The translations under genes were made by a program, and so were the position numbers. From JBOGEB01 sp050743125 (GTDB lineage: Bacteria; Actinomycetota; Nitriliruptoria; Euzebyales; Egibacteraceae), in assembly GCA_050743125.1 (NCBI GenBank), contig JBOGEB010000209.1:1-7045 (forward strand): a stretch of 7,045 nucleotides of DNA, read 5' to 3'. Each line of letters begins with the position of its first letter. Within the stretch, counting starts at the first letter, position 1. A model generated the notes under the pieces. The model searched no databases. It saw nothing but the letters and a program-made list of their open reading frames with translations, and was not told the origin of the DNA. Shown piece after piece: positions 6,108-7,045 of the stretch.

Positions 6108-6331
6108 CTCACCTCGTTGGCCGCTGGACCGCTAATCCCAACTGCCGAGCCAAAGGCCGCCAATAAGTTGCCAACAATGGCCAGCATGAAGGCAAGCAAG
6201 AGCTGATCGATAAGAAACGCCAACAGACGCTCACCCCAATCAGCTAGGGGACGCCCCAAGGCGTCGACAAAAACAGGAGCGACAGGGGGAGCCTGCTGCG
6301 CCGGTGGGGTCGGGGAAGGCAGGATGCTCAT
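6092..6331 (-). pseudogene. RDD-family membrane protein, truncated after first helix
   Basis: From ATG 6331 the frame gives 79 residues: a Pro/Ala-rich N-terminal tail (about residues 5-20), then GRPLADWGERLLAFLIDQLL, the typical beginning of an RDD domain with its Arg (R35) and Asp (D42), and a hydrophobic helix at about 36-62. The frame then stops at TGA 6094-6092. RDD domains normally continue with two more membrane helices and a TPGK-type motif, none of which is found here or in the next ORF. RDD proteins are small integral membrane proteins, some linked to ion transport; a role cannot be given for this fragment. An in-frame upstream start would add a non-family-like leader, so ATG 6331 is preferred; only a weak GGGG precedes it. 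Truncation by mutation or recombination is likely. Confidence 0.65.
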
Positions 6332-6512
6332 GCAGTGCCCCAAGGTCGGAGATAGCAGCCAGGATGGCAAGGGACACTGCATCTGGGTAGTCAGGGGAAT
6401 CCCTGACGCTCTTGGCTGGAAGGTGCCGTGCAGCGCTGGCCCGAGTTTCCTGGCTAGACCCAAAAAGATTATTATCCTCTTTGTGCCATATGCTGGTCGC
6501 GGCAGAGATCAA
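6240..6512 (-). other. Doubtful ORF overlapping the RDD fragment start
   Basis: A minus-strand frame, open from about 6570 and offering a TTG at 6512, reads coding-like sequence: DVDDARDLLISAATSIWHK, then ARHLPAKS, and SLAILAAISDLGALHE. It runs through the RDD start in another frame and ends at 6240 with a Cys/Pro-rich tail that does not look natural. The first part may be the end of a gene that lost its true start and stop by frameshifts. No family is recognised and no ribosome-binding site is visible. Confidence 0.25.
6390..6407. repeat. Perfect 7-base inverted repeat, 4-base loop
   Basis: GTCAGGG-GAAT-CCCTGAC lies about 60 bases upstream of the RDD ATG (minus strand). It could be an operator or hairpin for that gene; nothing else supports a function. 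Confidence 0.35.
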
Positions 6513-6752
6513 CAGATCCCTCGCATCATCGACATCTGCCGCTCTGGGCAGTGGGTCACCCAGACAGATCCAGGACGTTCGCGCCGTCCGCGACGACGGG
6601 CGTCAGGGGCCGCAGTCCGAACGGGTGGGTCGCCGGGCCGCTCGGCGGCTCGCTGTCGAGACCCACCCTCTCCAGCACGCGGCCCAGCGGAAAAAGCTCG
6701 CCAACGCGCAGGCTCCGGAGGGCATGGGCTCGGGGGCGGAGGCGCCGCTCGG
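6513..6752. other. Region downstream of the regulator, no firm gene
   Basis: From about 6560 upward the composition returns to high GC. A minus-strand frame ending at 6556 reads GELFPLGRVLERVG, then THPFGLRPLTPVVADGANVL. This looks somewhat coding, but its only clear start lies inside the regulator gene in another frame. It may be the tail of a damaged gene. No terminator with a T-run is seen after the regulator. Confidence 0.3.
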
Positions 6753-7045
6753 TCAGGTGGCGGCGCGGAGGCGCTCGTCGAGCTCGATCACGCAGGCCAG
6801 GGGCGTCCACTCGGGCGGCATCATGTCGCGCACCCTGCGGACGCGGTCGGCGCCGACGGTGTAGCCGACCGCCTTGGACGCGTCCAGCGAGCGGATCGCC
6901 GCCTTGCAGGCCGGCTCGGGGTTCTGCCCGCCCTTGGTGTGGGCGAGCGCGACGTCGCCGAGGAGCACCGCGGAGGTGCGGATGTTGACGTTCGGAGCCG
7001 CCAAGGACCTGCCGAGCGCGTCGAGCGCCTCGTCGGTGCGCCCGA
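6753..7045 (-). CDS. XRE-type transcriptional regulator with TPR-like C-terminus (C-terminal part)
   Basis: The frame is open to the right edge and ends at TGA 6755-6753, giving the last 96 residues of a protein. The segments DEALDALGRSLAAPNVNIRT, GDVALAHTKGG, EPACKAAIRSLDASKAVGY, DRVRRVRDMMPPEW and the ending CVIELDERLRAA resemble the C-terminal helical-repeat region of actinomycete helix-turn-helix regulators of XRE type, which occur in many copies per genome. In these, the N-terminal HTH binds DNA and the TPR-like part may sense a ligand or peptide. The HTH itself is outside the window, so the assignment rests on the C-terminal pattern alone. Codon use is the normal GC-rich kind. Confidence 0.65.
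   Translation of the reverse strand, partial: GRTDEALDALGRSLAAPNVNIRTSAVLLGDVALAHTKGGQNPEPACKAAIRSLDASKAVGYTVGADRVRRVRDMMPPEWTPLACVIELDERLRAAT

Overview
The window is high-GC DNA with strongly G/C-ending codons. For example, 46 of 60 bases at 2341-2400 are G or C. Together with the protein types present (a serine/threonine kinase, an XRE-type regulator tail, an RDD protein, a CHAT/WD40 protein), this points to an actinomycete, probably a filamentous one. The genus cannot be fixed from the sequence.

Layout. 1-429 (-): N-terminal part of a Ser/Thr protein kinase running off the left edge. About 451-1152 (+): an M14 zinc carboxypeptidase without its N-terminal half, so a probable pseudogene, abutting the kinase start. 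1159-2754 (-): two adjacent genes, a P-loop ATPase of the ATPase_2/DUF234 kind followed 3 bases later by a small zinc-ribbon protein. 2755-2834: an 80-base divergent promoter region with a perfect inverted repeat. 2835-4784 (+): a CHAT caspase-like protease followed by TPR-like helices and three near-identical WD40 blades. 4848-5218 (+): a SnoaL-like gene split by a frameshift. 5219-5693: no intact gene, only a possible DUF6788-like fragment and two hairpins. About 5690-6555: a patch of clearly lower GC with a basic unknown ORF, a truncated RDD membrane protein and a doubtful ORF, all on the minus strand. 6753-7045 (-): C-terminus of an XRE/TPR-type regulator running off the right edge.

The most interesting unit is 1159-4784. 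A CHAT protease with a repeat-based sensor faces a divergently transcribed P-loop ATPase plus a zinc-ribbon protein across a short shared promoter region. CHAT-TPR and CHAT-WD40 proteins are known from bacterial conflict and programmed-death systems, and highly similar WD40 blades are a known sign of fast-evolving recognition proteins. That this CHAT protein and ATPase form one functional system is an inference from position only.

The rest is a zone of turnover: a gene lacking its 5' half, a frameshifted gene, a truncated RDD gene, small fragments and a composition shift. Such damage is typical of accessory regions of actinomycete chromosomes.
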